A stretch of DNA of 64,000 nt from Pelobates cultripes. Lineage: Eukaryota > Chordata > Amphibia > Anura > Pelobatidae. Positions 11,151 through 23,116 of the stretch are shown here, piece by piece. How positions within the stretch are numbered: the first letter of the stretch is position 1; each line of letters opens with the position of its first letter. The position numbers and the translations under genes are program-made. Under the pieces are notes generated by a model, which made no database searches, was not told the DNA's origin, and saw only the letters and a program-made list of their open reading frames with translations. Location: positions 116,914,142 through 116,978,141 of the forward strand of contig OW240921.1 in NCBI GenBank assembly GCA_933207985.1, read 5' to 3'.

Positions 11151-12857
11151 CAGTACTCCCATCCTATAACACTGCATGCTCCATAACTCCCATCCTATAA
11201 CACTGCGTGCTCCATATCTCCCGTCCTATAACACTGCGTGCTCCATAACTCCCATCCTATAACACTGCGTGCTCCATAACTCCCATCCTATAACACTGCG
11301 TGCTCCATAACTCCCATCCTATAACACTGCGTGCTCCATATCTCCTGTCCTATAACACTGCGTGCTCCATAACTCCCGACCTATAACACTGCGTGCTCCA
11401 GTACTCCCATCCTATAACACTGCATGCTCCATAACTCCCATCCTATAACACTGCGTGCTCCAGTACTCCCGTCCTATAACACTGCGTGCTCTATAACTCC
11501 CGACCTATAACACTGCGTGCTCCATAACTCCCGACCTATAACACTGCGTGCTCCATAACTCCCACCTATAACACTGCGTGCTCCATAACTCCCATCCTAT
11601 AACACTGCGTGCTCCATAACTCCCATCCTATAACACTGCGTGCTCCAGTACTCCCATCCTATAACACTGCGTGCTCCATATCTCCTGTCCTATAACACTG
11701 CGTGCTCCATAACTCCCGACCTATAACACTGCGTGCTCCATAACTCCCGACCTATAACACTGCGTGCTCCATAACTCCCGACCTATAACACTGCGTGCTC
11801 CATAACTCCCATTCTATAACACTGCCTGCTCCATAACTCCCATCCTATAACACTGCGTGCTCCATAACTCCCGTCCTATAACACTGCGTGCTCCATAACT
11901 CCCATCCTATAACACAGCGTGCTCCAGTACTCCCGACCTATAACACTGCATGCTCCATAACTCCCATCCTATAAGACAGCGTGCTCCAGTACCCCACCTA
12001 TAAATAACACTGCGTGCTCCATAACTCCCATCCTATAACACTGCGTGCTCCATAACTCCCATCCTATAACACTGCGTGCTCCATAACTCCCGTCCTATAA
12101 CACTGTGTGCTCCATAACTCCCATCCTATAACACTGCGTGCTCCATAACTCCCATCCTATAACACTGCGTGCTCCATAACTCCCATCCTATAAGACAGCG
12201 TGCTCCAGTACTCCCGACCTATAACACTGCGTGCTCCATAACTCCCATCCTATAACACTGCGTGCTCCATAACTCCCATCCTATAACACTGCGTGCTCCA
12301 TAACTCCCGTCCTATAACACTGTGTGCTCCATAACTCCCATCCTATAACACTGCGTGCTCCATAACTCCCATCCTATAACACTGCGTGCTCCATAACTCC
12401 CATCCTATAACACTGCGTGCTCCATAACTCCCGTCCTATAACATTGCGTGCTCCATATCTCCCATCCTATAACACTGCGTGCTCCATAACTCCCGACCTA
12501 TAACACTGCGTGCTCCATAACTCCCATCCTATAACACTGCGTGCTCCATAACTCCCATCCTATAACACTGCGTGCTCCATAACTCCCATCCTATAACACT
12601 GCGTGCTCCATAACTCTCCTACCTATAACACTGCGTGCTCCATAACTCCCGACTCTCCTATACACTGCGTGCTCCAGTATACTCCCCAGTACTCCATATA
12701 ACACTGCGTGCTCCATATCTCCCATCCTATAACACTGCGTGCTCCATGACTCCCGTCCTATAACACTGCGTGCTCCAGTACTTCCATCCTATAACACTGC
12801 GTGCGCCAGTACTCCCATCCAATATTTACTCTACCTATGTGATCTAGTACTCCCGTC
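11151..12857. repeat. 31-bp minisatellite, about 55 copies
   Basis: Head-to-tail units containing 'CCTATAACACTGCGTGCTCC' with the variable joints 'ATAACTCCCATCC', 'ATAACTCCCGACC' and 'AGTACTCCCGTCC'. Period is 31 bp. Variants are interleaved, indicating unequal exchange between subtypes, and the last units (12640-12857) are more divergent. No open frame of significance. Confidence 0.95.
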
Positions 12858-13480
12858 CTATACCAGAATCACTCCAATACTCGCGTTGCCTCTTAATGGA
12901 ACCAGCTCTACACCCCTCACATTAACACATGATGAAATATATAAATGGGCTGGTGTCCATGGATAACAAAATAGTGCCAAGACCTGTAAAAAGTGAGAGA
13001 TTTGTGTGCAAATTATTATTTTATAAGAAGTGCCATTATTCTGAAAGTATATATTTCAGTTCTTTAACGTTTGACATAAAATAAAGCACTCGATTTTATT
13101 TCTGCTTCCAAAGCCCTAACCCCCAGAGCGCATGAAAAACACAAATCTGCTTAACTTTAAGGCCAAAAGATATTGTCCCCTAAAGCCGTGATTTATCGCA
13201 AAACAGCCAGAAAGTTACCTCTAATGGGGATCAATGTCTGGACCGATTACATTATTGCTTAAGGGCGCGTAATGAGAATTTATGAAGGGAAAAGCAATTA
13301 GTACAATACATATTCATGAAATCTTGAAGCCAAAACAGAGCGGTTTACTGATAAAAGGTGGAACACACACACACACCACACATACACACATACACACACA
13401 CCACACCCTTTAATTAAATTACAAGAATCATGTCTCCACAACCATCCCTGCAGCTAGAACGTGGTAAGGAACTGCATACA
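12858..13480. promoter_or_regulatory. Unique block, candidate conserved noncoding element
   Basis: Between two arrays lies unique sequence. Its part 13170-13340 is dense in TAAT/ATTA cores ('TCTAATGGGG', 'GATTACATTATTGC', 'GCAATTAGTAC') and ends 'ATACATATTCATGAAATC', the look of a developmental enhancer. A (CA)n microsatellite follows at about 13363-13404. Conservation is not tested and the call rests on sequence character only. Confidence 0.3.
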
Positions 13481-13493
13481 TTAACAGGGCCAA

Positions 13494-13613
13494 AGTGAGA
13501 ATTCAATATGAATTTCAAATTTAAGGCCAGAGTAGCCAGACTGGAAGCCTAGCGGAATTTTCCAATTTGGATATTTTGACCTTAAATTTGAAATTCACTT
13601 TGAATTCTCACAC
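13494..13613. mobile_element. Small fold-back element (inverted arms about 34 bp)
   Basis: The arms 13495-13530 ('GTGAGAATTCAATATGAATT', then 'TCAAATTTAAGG') and 13578-13611 ('CCTTAAATTTGA', 'AATTCACTTTGAATTCTCAC') are near-complete reverse complements around a 47-bp loop. This is the structure of a short MITE. Its family is not recognised. Confidence 0.6.
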
Positions 13614-13632
13614 TAGTAAATACACCCTTAAC

Positions 13633-14938
13633 CCAGCGACAAATACAAACAGCACTGTATCTATTAACATCAACTGCAGCGACAAATACACACAGCACTA
13701 TATCCACTAACAACATCAACTGCAGCGACAAATACACACAGCACTATATCCACTAACAACATCAACTGCAGCGACAAATACACACAGCACTATATCCACT
13801 AACAACATCAACTGCAGAGACAAATACACACAGCGCTATATCCACTAACAACATCAACTGCAGAGACAAATACACACAGCGCTATATCCACTAACAACAT
13901 CAACTGCAGCGACAAATACACACAGCACTATATCCACTAACAACATCAACTGCAGAGACAAATACACACAGCACTATATCCACTAACAACATCAACTGCA
14001 GCGACAAATACACACAGCACTATATCCACTAACAACATCAACTGCAGAGACAAATACACACAGCGCTATATCCACTAACAACATCAACTGCAGAGACAAA
14101 TACACACAGCGCTATATCCACTAACAACATCAACTGCAGCAACAAATACACACAGCGCTATATTTACTAACAACATCAACTGCAGTGACAAATACACACA
14201 GCACTATATCCACTAACAACATCAACTGCAGCGACAAATACACACAGCGCTATATCCACTAACAACATCAACTGCAGTGACAAATACACACAGCACTATA
14301 TCCACTAACAACATCAACTGCAGTGACAAATACACACAGCGCTATATAAACTAACAACATCAACTGCAGTGACAAATACACACAGCACTATATCCACTAA
14401 CAACATCAACTGCAGTGACAAATACACACAGCGCTATATAAACTAACAACATCAACTGCAGCGACAAATACACACAGCACTATATCCACTAACAACATCA
14501 ACTGCAGTGACAAATACACACAGCACTATATCCACTAACATCAACTGCAGCGACAAATACACACAGCGCTATATCCACTAACAACATCAACTGCAGTGAC
14601 AAATACACACAGCACTATATCCACTAACATCAACTGCAGCGACAAATACACACAGCGCTATATCCACTAACAACATCAACTGCAGCGACAAATACACACA
14701 GCGCTATATCCACTAACAACATCAACTGCAGCGACAAATACACACAGCGCTATATCCACTAACAACATCAACTGCAGCGACAAATACACACAGCGCTATA
14801 TCCACTAACAACATCAACTGCAGCGACAAATACACACAGCGCTATATCCACTAACAACATCAACTGCAGTGACAAATACACACAGCGCTATATCCACTAA
14901 CATCAACTGCAGTGACAAATACACACAGCGCTATATCG
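13633..14938. repeat. 46-bp minisatellite, about 28 copies
   Basis: Units of 46 bp contain 'CAACTGCAGCGACAAATACA' and 'CAGCGCTATATCCACTAACA'. A 43-bp version lacking one 'AAC' recurs. Each unit has a PstI site (CTGCAG), and GCGCTATAT alternates with GCACTATAT. The array abuts a LINE tail on the right. Confidence 0.95.
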
Positions 14939-14944
14939 ATTACT

Positions 14945-15062
14945 TCAACAATCTTGTTTGAGCAGGGCTTTCTGTGCCTCTTGTCTCTGTTATTTCCTGT
15001 ATGTCAGTTACTTATAAAATATTCCTATTCTATAAAATTGTAAAGCGCTGCAGAAACTAAAT
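14945..15062 (+). repeat. LINE 3'-tail fragment
   Basis: 'GAGCAGGGCTTTCTGTGCCT' and the end 'ATTGTAAAGCGCTGCAGAAA' match the terminus of the element at 3289-3835. Only the last 120 bp or so are present, as expected of a 5'-truncated insertion. Confidence 0.55.
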
Positions 15063-15410
15063 ACAACCAAGATGAAAGTCAGAAGAAAAACAAAAATAAA
15101 AATAAAACACCTTAATCTTAGTTTAGAAAGGATGACTGAAAGTAGTGATCGTGACATTTTAATAAACTATTATATTAATGTAGAAGAGGAGATTGGGGGG
15201 GTAATGGAAATCTCTGTCCATGTCTGTCAAAGAGGAAAGACAGAGTGTGTCTGCAATTACCATAATATTAAATGCAAATACACCAAGATTAATTAATACT
15301 CTGAAATCTCTCTGTCACAGAAACCACAAACATAGTGCAGTGATTAATGTGCCCACTGTAATGATCTGTATGTAACCTGCAATCCCAGCCAGCCATTAGG
15401 CTGAGAGTGA
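15063..15410. other. Noncoding sequence with no gene seen
   Basis: Short AT-rich interval between repeats. The 74-codon open frame at 15072-15296 is lysine/isoleucine-rich by composition only. Confidence 0.4.
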
Positions 15411-15997
15411 TAAAAAAAATTGGGGACAGTAACTGCACAGAGCACCTTAGGCTCCCACAGTGGGACAGTGACCCTACAAGCTCCCACAAGAGGGGTCGTG
15501 ATCGCACAGAGGGGGGACAGTGACTGCTCAGAATAGGGGGGGGGGGGAGTGACCGCACAGAGCTCTTTTAAGCTCCCACAAGGAGGACAGTGACTGCACA
15601 AATGGGGGAAAGTGACCGCACAGGGGGGACAAGGACAGTGACCGCACAGAGGGGGTCACAGTGACTGCACACAGCACTTTAGAGCTTCCACAAGGGGGAC
15701 AGTGACCACACAGGGAGAGGGTGACAGCACAGAGGGGGACAGTGACCGCACAGAGGGGGACAGTGACCACACGGGGAGAAGGGGACAGTGACAGCACAGA
15801 GGGGGAGAGTGACCGCACAGAGGGGGACAGTGACCACATGGGGAGAGGGGGACAGTGACAGCACATCAACAGAGGGGGACAGTGACCACATGGGGAGAGG
15901 GGGACAGTGACCACATGGGGAGAGGGGGACAGTGACTGCACAGAGGGGGACAGTGACTGCACAGAGGGGGACAGTGACTGCACAGAGTGCTTTAGAG
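15411..15997. repeat. Irregular 22-bp minisatellite
   Basis: Variants of 'GGGGGACAGTGACCGCACAG' repeat with unequal spacing, including longer joints 'CTTTAGAGCTCCCACAAG'. The units are purine-rich on the plus strand and produce cysteine- and proline-rich open frames on the minus strand (up to 151 codons) that are not genes. Confidence 0.85.
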
Positions 15998-16316
15998 CTC
16001 CCAGAAGGGGTTACAGTTGCTGCCTATACCGAGAGCTATTACTTTAGATCTCACACACCAAGCCCCAAATTGATTTATCAAACCTTAAAGTGGTTACTTT
16101 CTGTCAGCAAGAAGAAACAAACTATTTAAATGAGCCGAAGTGCCCTACTTGGAGCCTGCTATAAAACACTTGGAGAGTTCAATTACAGCAAAGAATGCTT
16201 CTCCAGGCCATAAAGTATATCCTTCCTAGGAGCCCCTGGGGGGATCTCAGTCCCTGACAATACCCCCACTCCCCGGACTGTCACATAAAAAATTCAAAGT
16301 AAGTGGGGAGGAGACT
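15998..16316. other. Noncoding sequence with no gene seen
   Basis: Unique spacer between arrays. No supported feature. Confidence 0.4.
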
Positions 16317-16668
16317 CTGGTAGCCCATATCAAAGAGTTCTAAGTGGGGATGGGGCTAGGCAGGGGCCACAGGTTACAGCCCAGCTAGCCATGGCCCTGG
16401 TAGCCCATATCAAAGAGTTCTAAGTGGGGAGGGGGCTAGGCAGGGGCCACAGGTTACAGCCCAGCTAGCCATGGCCCTGGTAGCCCATATCAAAGAGTTC
16501 TAAGTGGGGAGGGGGCTAGGCAGGGGCCACAGGTTACAGCCCAGCTAGCCATGGCCCTGGTAGCCCATATCACAGGGTTTTAAGTGGGACTGGTTTTAAG
16601 TGGCACTGGTAGCCCATATCACAGCGTTCTAAGTGGGGAGGGGGCTAGGCAGGGGCCACAGGTTACAG
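16317..16668. repeat. 80-bp tandem repeat, 3 full copies plus degenerate part
   Basis: Copies at 16317, 16397 and 16477 share 'CTGGTAGCCCATATCAAAGA' and 'CAGGGGCCACAGGTTACAGC' with almost no differences. A rearranged partial copy runs to 16668. High identity implies recent duplication. Confidence 0.9.
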
Positions 16669-17223
16669 GTTGATGTATCCCAGTATTTAACACCTGATGT
16701 CCTGTAGTATTCTGCCTGGCATTAACCCCCTGGTACCCAGCAAGTTGCAGCCTGGCATTTAACACCTGTTCTCAGGCAGCACAGAGACTGGCATCAAACC
16801 ACTGCAGCTTGTGTTAACTCTTTGTGTCTAACAGCACAGAGACAGACATTAACCCTTCCATTTCTGTAGTGCACCGTGCACTCTTTATTTTAACCTCTTT
16901 TTTCCTGCAGAATTAATCATTTGTAACCAGAGTTTTCTGTTTCAGCATTAATTCACTTTTAGAGCGGAGCACTCACTATCCTTATTAATGGGAGCTGGTC
17001 ACGGTGCTAGCCATTGCTCCAGCAAACTCCAGAGGAGACAGGACTACAACTCCTATCAGGAGGAGCAAACTGGAAGGAAATGGGAGTCCAGAGATCAGAA
17101 TCCACAGTATCACAATAATCCAGTTACCAGAGCCTGCGACGAGGGTCCAGATATCCAGTGATTAAAGGGTTACTTGGAAATAGGACCATCTAAAATATCC
17201 AATGATCAGGGATTGGGAATACC
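16669..17223. other. Noncoding sequence with no gene seen
   Basis: The sequence holds loose repeats of 'TTAACCC' and 'CAGCACAGAGAC' type and 'GGACTACAACTCCTATCAGG' near 17041, a dispersed-repeat-like motif. No gene. Confidence 0.4.
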
Positions 17224-17376
17224 TAGAAATCCAGTGATGGGGAATATCTAGAAATCCAGTGATGGGGAATATCTAGAAATCCAGTGATGGGGAATATCTA
17301 GAAATCCAGTGATGGGGAATATCTAGAAATCCAGTGATGGGGAATATCTAGAAATCCAGTGATGGGCTAATATCTA
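17224..17376. repeat. 25-bp tandem repeat, about 6 copies
   Basis: Perfect or near-perfect repeats of 'CCAGTGATGGGGAATATCTA' plus 'GAAAT' lie within 500 bp of the putative exon at 17.8 kb. If that gene is real, they sit in its first intron. Confidence 0.95.
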
Positions 17377-17795
17377 GAATGATCTGATAGTTGCAGAGAA
17401 CTAGGAGAATTGTGTAGCCATTGATCTCAGAGATAAGGAAATCCTCACACTTATCCTGACACTATTGTAACAGACACTAAAGGGTTAACCCTTACTTGGC
17501 ATTTGGACAGTCAGATCAATCAGGTCACTTTACCGAACTCAGGGTTAGTTCTTTGGTACCTAGAATACGGGGTTAAATGATATACCTTTACCTAGAAATG
17601 GAAGCGAAGGGGTTAAATCATAGAGCCTTACCCAGAATAGGTAAGTGACGGGTTAAACTAAAATAGTCACATAAGTGGTTAAAACATGGTGTTTTACAAT
17701 AAGGGACAGTAAGGGGTTAAACATTGCCCACCTACCTAGAATAAGGCAGTGAATGATCAGAACAGGGCACAGATTAGTTTATTAATGCCACTTAC
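17377..17795. other. Interval holding spaced 'GGGGTTAAA' motifs
   Basis: 'GGGTTAAC', 'GGGGTTAAATG', 'GGGGTTAAATC' and 'GGGGTTAAAC' recur roughly every 50 bp, resembling a decayed tandem repeat. The interval would be the start of intron 1 of the minus-strand gene candidate. Confidence 0.35.
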
Positions 17796-17856
17796 CTAGA
17801 ATGGGGTAGACACAGACAGGAACTATCCACAGCAGAGTCTGACAAACAAACCACAT
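17796..17856 (-). CDS. Candidate first coding exon: signal peptide with phase-1 splice donor
   Basis: On the minus strand an ATG at 17856, preceded by 'GATCAGAAA' (A at -3, a fair Kozak context), opens a 20-residue reading 'MWFVCQTLL...VYPIL'. It then reaches 'CTAG|GTAAGTGG', a near-ideal splice donor with the intron starting at 17795. The peptide is hydrophobic throughout, as a secretory signal sequence should be. The exon ends after the first base of a codon; phase-1 introns after the signal peptide are typical of secreted and cell-surface proteins such as Ig-superfamily members. Read through the donor, the frame meets a stop four codons later, so splicing is needed. The protein family is not recognised and downstream exons are not identified in the window. 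They would lie to the left, possibly beyond it. The evidence is a combination of weak signals. Confidence 0.45.
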
Positions 17857-18230
17857 TTTCTGATCTCCAGGCAAAGCCCCAAATCCCCCAAAGTGGAGCA
17901 ACTCAGACCCTTCCAGCCCCAGACAGGAGCAACTCCTTCAGCAGAACTCCCTTCCCAGAGTGGGACTGAGCATCACCAGCTCTGCACATCCACATCCCAA
18001 TCCTTCCAGCAACCCTCAGCCAACACCAGCCAACACCAGCAACCCTCAGCCAACACCAGCAACGCTCAGCCAGCAACAGCAGGGACCCCTGAGAAGCTGT
18101 GCTGTCCAGGAGAGCGGTAAGTCCTGAGCAGTGATAGCAGCAGCCCTGCCTGGGGGAGGTGGGTGGCTGCCCCTACCATGTACAGAGCTCAGCATTGTGT
18201 CAGCAGCCCCTCCCCCATCCATTTAAAGGC
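17857..18230 (-). promoter_or_regulatory. Putative 5' UTR and TATA-like promoter of the 17.8-kb exon
   Basis: Reading leftward on the minus strand, 'GCCTTTAAATGG' (TATA-like core at 18221-18227) lies about 365 bp upstream of the ATG, implying a start near 18190 and a 5' UTR of about 330 nt. The UTR contains 'TTGCTGGTGTTGGCTGAGGG' repeats (the reverse of CAACACCAGC, 17998-18075) and several short upstream ATGs. No acceptor-like tract is seen before the ATG, so the UTR appears continuous. On the plus strand the same DNA gives a 75-codon Q/S/T-rich frame (17893-18120), considered a by-product of the CAACACCAGC repeats. Confidence 0.3.
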
Positions 18231-18659
18231 ACAGGCACCTGCAGTGGGAGAGCTGCACACTGAGTGCCCCACCAGCCCCCTACCACAGGTAAGGTGTGCA
18301 TTACACTCCTGTGTCACCAAGACATCACTATAGGAACCTGACCCACAGAGCTGACAATCAGTCCTATGGTGCTTAGAATGAGTCACTGTCGAAGAGTTTG
18401 CGAGCTGAAAAAAACATACAAACATTCTAATGTTCGATACATAATGGATACTTTTATTATGTGTTATTCCACAAAAAGAAACATTTATTATAGAGTTTAA
18501 TAAACAACAGGCAGGAAGCTAAATATCACATGGGGTATTTAATATTTATCAACAAACCCAGCTCTGCATTCTAGAGACATTGACATCATGTTATCTCTGA
18601 GATTCTAGAAATGTCGGTTATCTTTCCATATATTACACATTCACAGCATGTATAGCAAT
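18231..18659. other. Noncoding sequence, possible 5' flank of the 17.8-kb exon
   Basis: Unique, partly AT-rich sequence with no gene seen. Confidence 0.35.
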
Positions 18660-18908
18660 ATATACATGTAATATCTCTCCACCATGTAATATCTCTCCAC
18701 CATGTAATATCACTCCCCCATGTAATATCACCCCCAAATATCTTTCCCCCATGTAATATCACTCCCCCATGTAGTATTTACCCCATATAATATCTCTCCC
18801 ATATATCTCTCCCACATGTAATATCTCCTTTATATAATATCTCTCCCCCATGTAATATCACTCTCCTATGTAATATCTCCCCATATAATATCTCTCCCCC
18901 ATGTAATA
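18660..18908. repeat. Degenerate AT-rich minisatellite (about 17-18 bp)
   Basis: Variants of 'CATGTAATATCTCTCCCC' repeat about 14 times with indels. A C-run follows at 18930-18948. Confidence 0.8.
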
Positions 18909-19487
18909 AGCTGGTACCCCTACCTGAACGCCCCCCGCCCCCCCCCCAATAGTGCTATATTAAGATTATCCCAAATCAGAAAGTGAATATATTTGCTGTC
19001 TGTATGTTATTCTTGAGCTCCCTCCAGTTTCCAGATGTGTTTCCTTCCCAGATGTTGTGAGAAATATGAATCGGTGTTTGATGTAAATCAGAATTAATAA
19101 GGAAATATACAAGCACACACTGACATACATGTTCTAGAGAGCCCCCTCCTACAGCACTGGGTACACTGACATACATGTTCTAAACAGGCCCCACACATAT
19201 TCTCACAAATATATGTGGACATTATAACACTTTCAACATGTGCTGTGCTCTTGTGCCCAACAAGAAGAGGAAAATTAAGAAAATCCTTGTTTTTTACGCC
19301 ACACATGTTATAGTAAATAATTCAACGAAACAGAGTTTTTCAGAGAATATGTGATTCTCAGCACTGCCACCTACTGGCTTCTCTGCTCCTCTGCAGCAGC
19401 TTCTACCCAGGGGTCTGACTTGTCCCAATGACCCCTATTATGATTGACCTGGAAACCAAATGAATTGTGATGAGCTGACTATTATTA
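18909..19487. other. Noncoding sequence with a local duplication
   Basis: A duplicated phrase 'ACACTGACATACATGTTCTA' occurs at 19118 and 19163. Otherwise unique; no gene. Confidence 0.4.
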
Positions 19488-19640
19488 GTAGTAGTAGTAA
19501 TATTGTATTATAGCAGCAACATATTCCGCAGTGCTTTACAATATTATAAAAGGGGGAAATTTAACGATAAATTATACAACTAGAAAATGTTCCAGGGACA
19601 ATAGGTTGACGAGGACCCTGATCGAAAGAGCTTACAATCT
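19488..19640 (-). repeat. LINE 3'-tail fragment (minus orientation)
   Basis: Reverse complement reads 'TAGATTGTAAGCTCTTTCGA', 'TTTCCCCCTTTTATAATATT', 'GTAAAGCACTGCGGAATATG' and ends in (TAC)n. These blocks match the tail at 3660-3835 in the same order, including the CCCCCTTTTATAA box. A 5'-truncated LINE insertion. Confidence 0.7.
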
Positions 19641-21390
19641 AGACTACAGTCCTATGAAGATTTAGACCAAATGAACCAAACCGCAATACATTTCCAAGTG
19701 CACTTTTTTAAGCAGTGTAATCCATTCAGCAGTAAACTCAATACAAACAGAGTATTTAGTGAATAAAACCCTTATTATAAGTAAATGTTCATTGGAGAGG
19801 AAATGAGAATTGAAGCTTGAACATCTGTCTGCTAAAAAAAATCGAGACCCACAATTAATCTACACAAAAAGTGGGCGCAGCATTCCAAATCTCTGGAATA
19901 AACATGTTTGAGTTCCTCAGTGTATAGAATCTACAGTTTATAAAATACACAAAAACTGAGAATCTAAACATCTTTTCTAGTGCATTACTGACTTCTTCCT
20001 ATAGCGGGGGCCGGGGGGATTCCACCTCCTCCAATGGCTGCACTACGGTTCTCTGGGTTAGTGCATTATCCACTCTGTGTCTCTTGCCAGTATGCGGCCT
20101 CAGACTCGGTGGGTGGCCATCCCACTGGTCCCCGCACTAGGTGACACTCAAGGCTCTTCAGATATGCACGGACCGTGCTATAAATCGCTAATACTGCAGA
20201 TTATTTTATTACAATTAAAGAATGTGTCCGTGAGTTAATTCCAGTTAAATTATTTAGGGCCCTGGCAAAAAATTATTTTCTTATCTGTGCATGTATCCCA
20301 GAGAATCAGCATACATTACTTTAAAAACTTTAAAATAAATACATTTCTCTCAGTGTAATAAAGAATCACTCAGTGGAGAAATTGCGCTCGCACTTGTATT
20401 AACTTCTACACACAGTGCTACCAGCAATGAAATCTATTAAAAACAAGAGTTTCTTCAAGTTATGCAGCCAATCTCTACCTCCTTTGTTTATTTTTTTTAA
20501 GGTTAGAATATACAAAGAGGGGGCAGAAAATGACCGAGGGTGCACAGATCCAAGGCTCGTCAAAACCAATGTAATATAGCAGAAAATAACAAAATGGCCT
20601 TGTGATGACCCTCCAGCGCCCTCTGTAGGTGAAACTGGAAAATGCACTGATTTGTATAATTTCAATATGCAAATTAGGACTGCAAACAACTAACCACTTA
20701 AATCTGTATATCGATGTTTTTACATTGGTAAGAAAGCTGCAATGGTATTATGGTATTATATATTTGATGCATTATCATGTTGTTTATTCTTCAAGCTGTG
20801 CATGTTTATTTATACTAATATGGTTTTCACCACATGCTTAAGGACAAGTCGACAAAGGCTATTCCCTGTTCAAAACTATTGTAATGTGTGCTAGTTCCAT
20901 TGGGAACTGTGCGTCCTCACTGCTTTGTGCCAAAAGCTAACTGGAAGGAGGTTTGGTAGATGGGTCTGTGTACTGAGACCAGCAAGTGGAGATCCAGATT
21001 GACCTGTTGTTGAGGTGGCAGACCCACCTCCTCAGTGGCATTTCATCACAGGACTCAAAATAACGTTTCTTTATTAACAGTCCAAACAAAACAGCTCCCA
21101 TTCATTAAATGACCTAATCTGAGAGATTTGTGATGCATCATATATAGGTTCATTTTTCTGGTAATTGTTTCGCTTTATCTAATATTATCTTCCAGTTTAA
21201 ATTAGATTTGACTACCAATGGCGGGGTAGTTTTATGTGCTGGTGAGCTTGGCACAGTAAAGCGACATGGAGTGAACAAAACCCCATATTATTACGTGATA
21301 CAGAGGATATCAAGTTGCTGGCAAAAATGTTTGTGTGTTCACTGTTTGCATTTGGTGTATTTTATATAAGCTGCCGTGTAATGATATTGA
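19641..21390. other. Noncoding unique sequence
   Basis: No gene seen. Blocks at 19990-20190 (GC-balanced) and 20860-21060 look unique. Overlapping short open frames at 20399-20689 on the minus strand have no recognisable domain. Confidence 0.4.
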
Positions 21391-21855
21391 TGTTACAAAG
21401 GTTTGGAGTCCAACAGCAATGTTTTCTGCCAGAAGTAGTCACTCGTTACCCAGGTGGTTGAGCCCCTGAGCCTTGAGTGGCCGTCTGGTCTATAGCAGAG
21501 ATGAAAGACTGGAACAGGAAGATGGTAATCGAAGCCGAGGTCAGTGGGAAGGAGAAGCAGCAAAGTCAAACGTTCCAAATTCTGCAACAGGTCAAAGAAA
21601 CAGGAACAGGCTTCATTATAGCTTGATTGTTGCATACAGGTATCATAATAATCTGGCAAAGGTACAGAGACAGAAAGGGGCTTATATAGGCCAAGAGCCA
21701 GACACCTGACCAGACACAGCTGAAGAGAGTTGGCACTAAAATCATTGCTTGTAGAGTCAAGCTTATCAGATCTCAGGTAAATCTGCACAAGGCCGGCTGG
21801 TGAACTGGTAAGGAAGAGGATCGGCAGCGAAACCCAGCAGAGTCAGTTCCTCACA
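21391..21855 (-). mobile_element. LTR-like repeat (possible solo LTR), minus orientation
   Basis: On the minus strand the segment starts 'TGTGAGGAACTGACTC' (21855) and ends 'CCTTTGTAACA' (21391), giving TG...CA ends. It has a TATA box 'CTATATAAG' (21681-21689 on the plus strand) followed by C/T-rich sequence, the layout of gypsy-type LTRs. The flanking five bases (ATTGA and TGTTG) do not match, so no target duplication supports these borders. The 131-codon open frame inside it is not considered a gene. Confidence 0.4.
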
Positions 21856-22335
21856 TGTTGTTATGTTGGACACTTCACTATTAATGCTCCACAAATTCCT
21901 GTATTTCCATTATGTGTCTTGAGGATGTATCGTTCCCATTCATCCACATTTACTATAAGATAGTGTACAGTAATTTTATATGTTCATACCTCACTGTCAG
22001 GTTTCATTCCATGCAGAGTCTTTTAACTTTACAATCTTAATATATTGAACACAATTTAACCGATACCATATGGCAAATACCTTATAACATATACTATGTA
22101 ATATAAACCATGCCATATAAACTATATCATTTAACATATACCATATCATAGTTGTCATGTGACATACCTTATTACATATTCTATGTAGGATATACCATAC
22201 ACAATATATGCATGCACCATATATGGGTTTCTGATATAATTATCATATACTATGTAAGATATACCATATAATATTTATCATGTGACTTATACCTTATTAC
22301 ATATAATATATAAGACATTTACATAGAAACATATC
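21856..22335. repeat. AT-rich degenerate repeats
   Basis: 22040-22330 holds imperfect repeats of 'ACCATATAA', 'CTTATTACATAT' and 'ATCATGTGAC'. No regular period. Confidence 0.5.
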
Positions 22336-23116
22336 TGAGAGTTGGATTTAACCTCCCTGGTTAAACAATGTGACATTAATAATGTTAATACTGCATGTTA
22401 TAATAATAATAAAAATCACCCAGACAGTGCCTATATCGCCTCCCGATATTATGATAATGGTGACAATCTGCGTGTCTCCGTATTTGTAGAAAATGCAGTT
22501 TGTTTAATCTCTTGCCCGGGCCTGCGATGTAAATGTGTTAAACTGACAATGTCTGTAATGGAGAACACACACTATAAATGCTGGCTGTGCATTATGAGAA
22601 ACGACTTTCACAAACGTCAGCGGTGCCAAGGTCAGCCATAACTGCAACGCAGAGAAAACGCCCTGTTTCAGGCAGAATATTGATGCGGTGATTAATAGTC
22701 ACCTTGAGAAAGGACTTCACTAACGCAATAATATATTTATATATATATTTTTTTTACAAAAGCAGCCACATAATGAGGTGGCAGATCAAAGTCTCCAACG
22801 ACTGTCAAAATCAGCAAAATGTATATTAGTGAGAACGAGGGTCCTTATCGGGCAGGATAATGAAATGTTAAGGTGATGTGCGGCCTGAGAGACAAGCTTC
22901 ATTTCCTCCTGGAGATTTCTGATAGCAGTGTCTGCTCTTCCTGCTCTTTTGATTTTTTGAGAGCAGAAGTTAATTGATCACAAGAGTTGGTGAACCATGA
23001 AACTCGATGGCTCCTCGAGCAACAATGAAAAGGAGTTTTATGTAAGACAGAGGAGAGATGGGATCCTCATAGCCTGATATAGCAACAAGAGGGGAACCCT
23101 CTCTGGGAAATAACTG
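22336..23116. promoter_or_regulatory. Unique block, candidate conserved noncoding element
   Basis: 22340-22640 and 22820-23040 are unique with balanced composition. The latter includes 'GGGCAGGATAATGAAATG' and 'GAAGTTAATTGATCAC' (TAAT cores). A 99-codon open frame at 22342-22641 shows no domain. Regulatory function is inferred from character only. Confidence 0.25.

Noticed and set aside
15528..15983. 151-codon minus-strand frame, cysteine/proline-rich
   Set aside because: Produced by the irregular 22-bp purine-rich repeat.
17893..18120. Plus-strand Q/S/T-rich frame next to a GTAAGT-like sequence
   Set aside because: Driven by CAACACCAGC repeats. The minus strand offers a more coherent exon with signal peptide and phase-1 donor.
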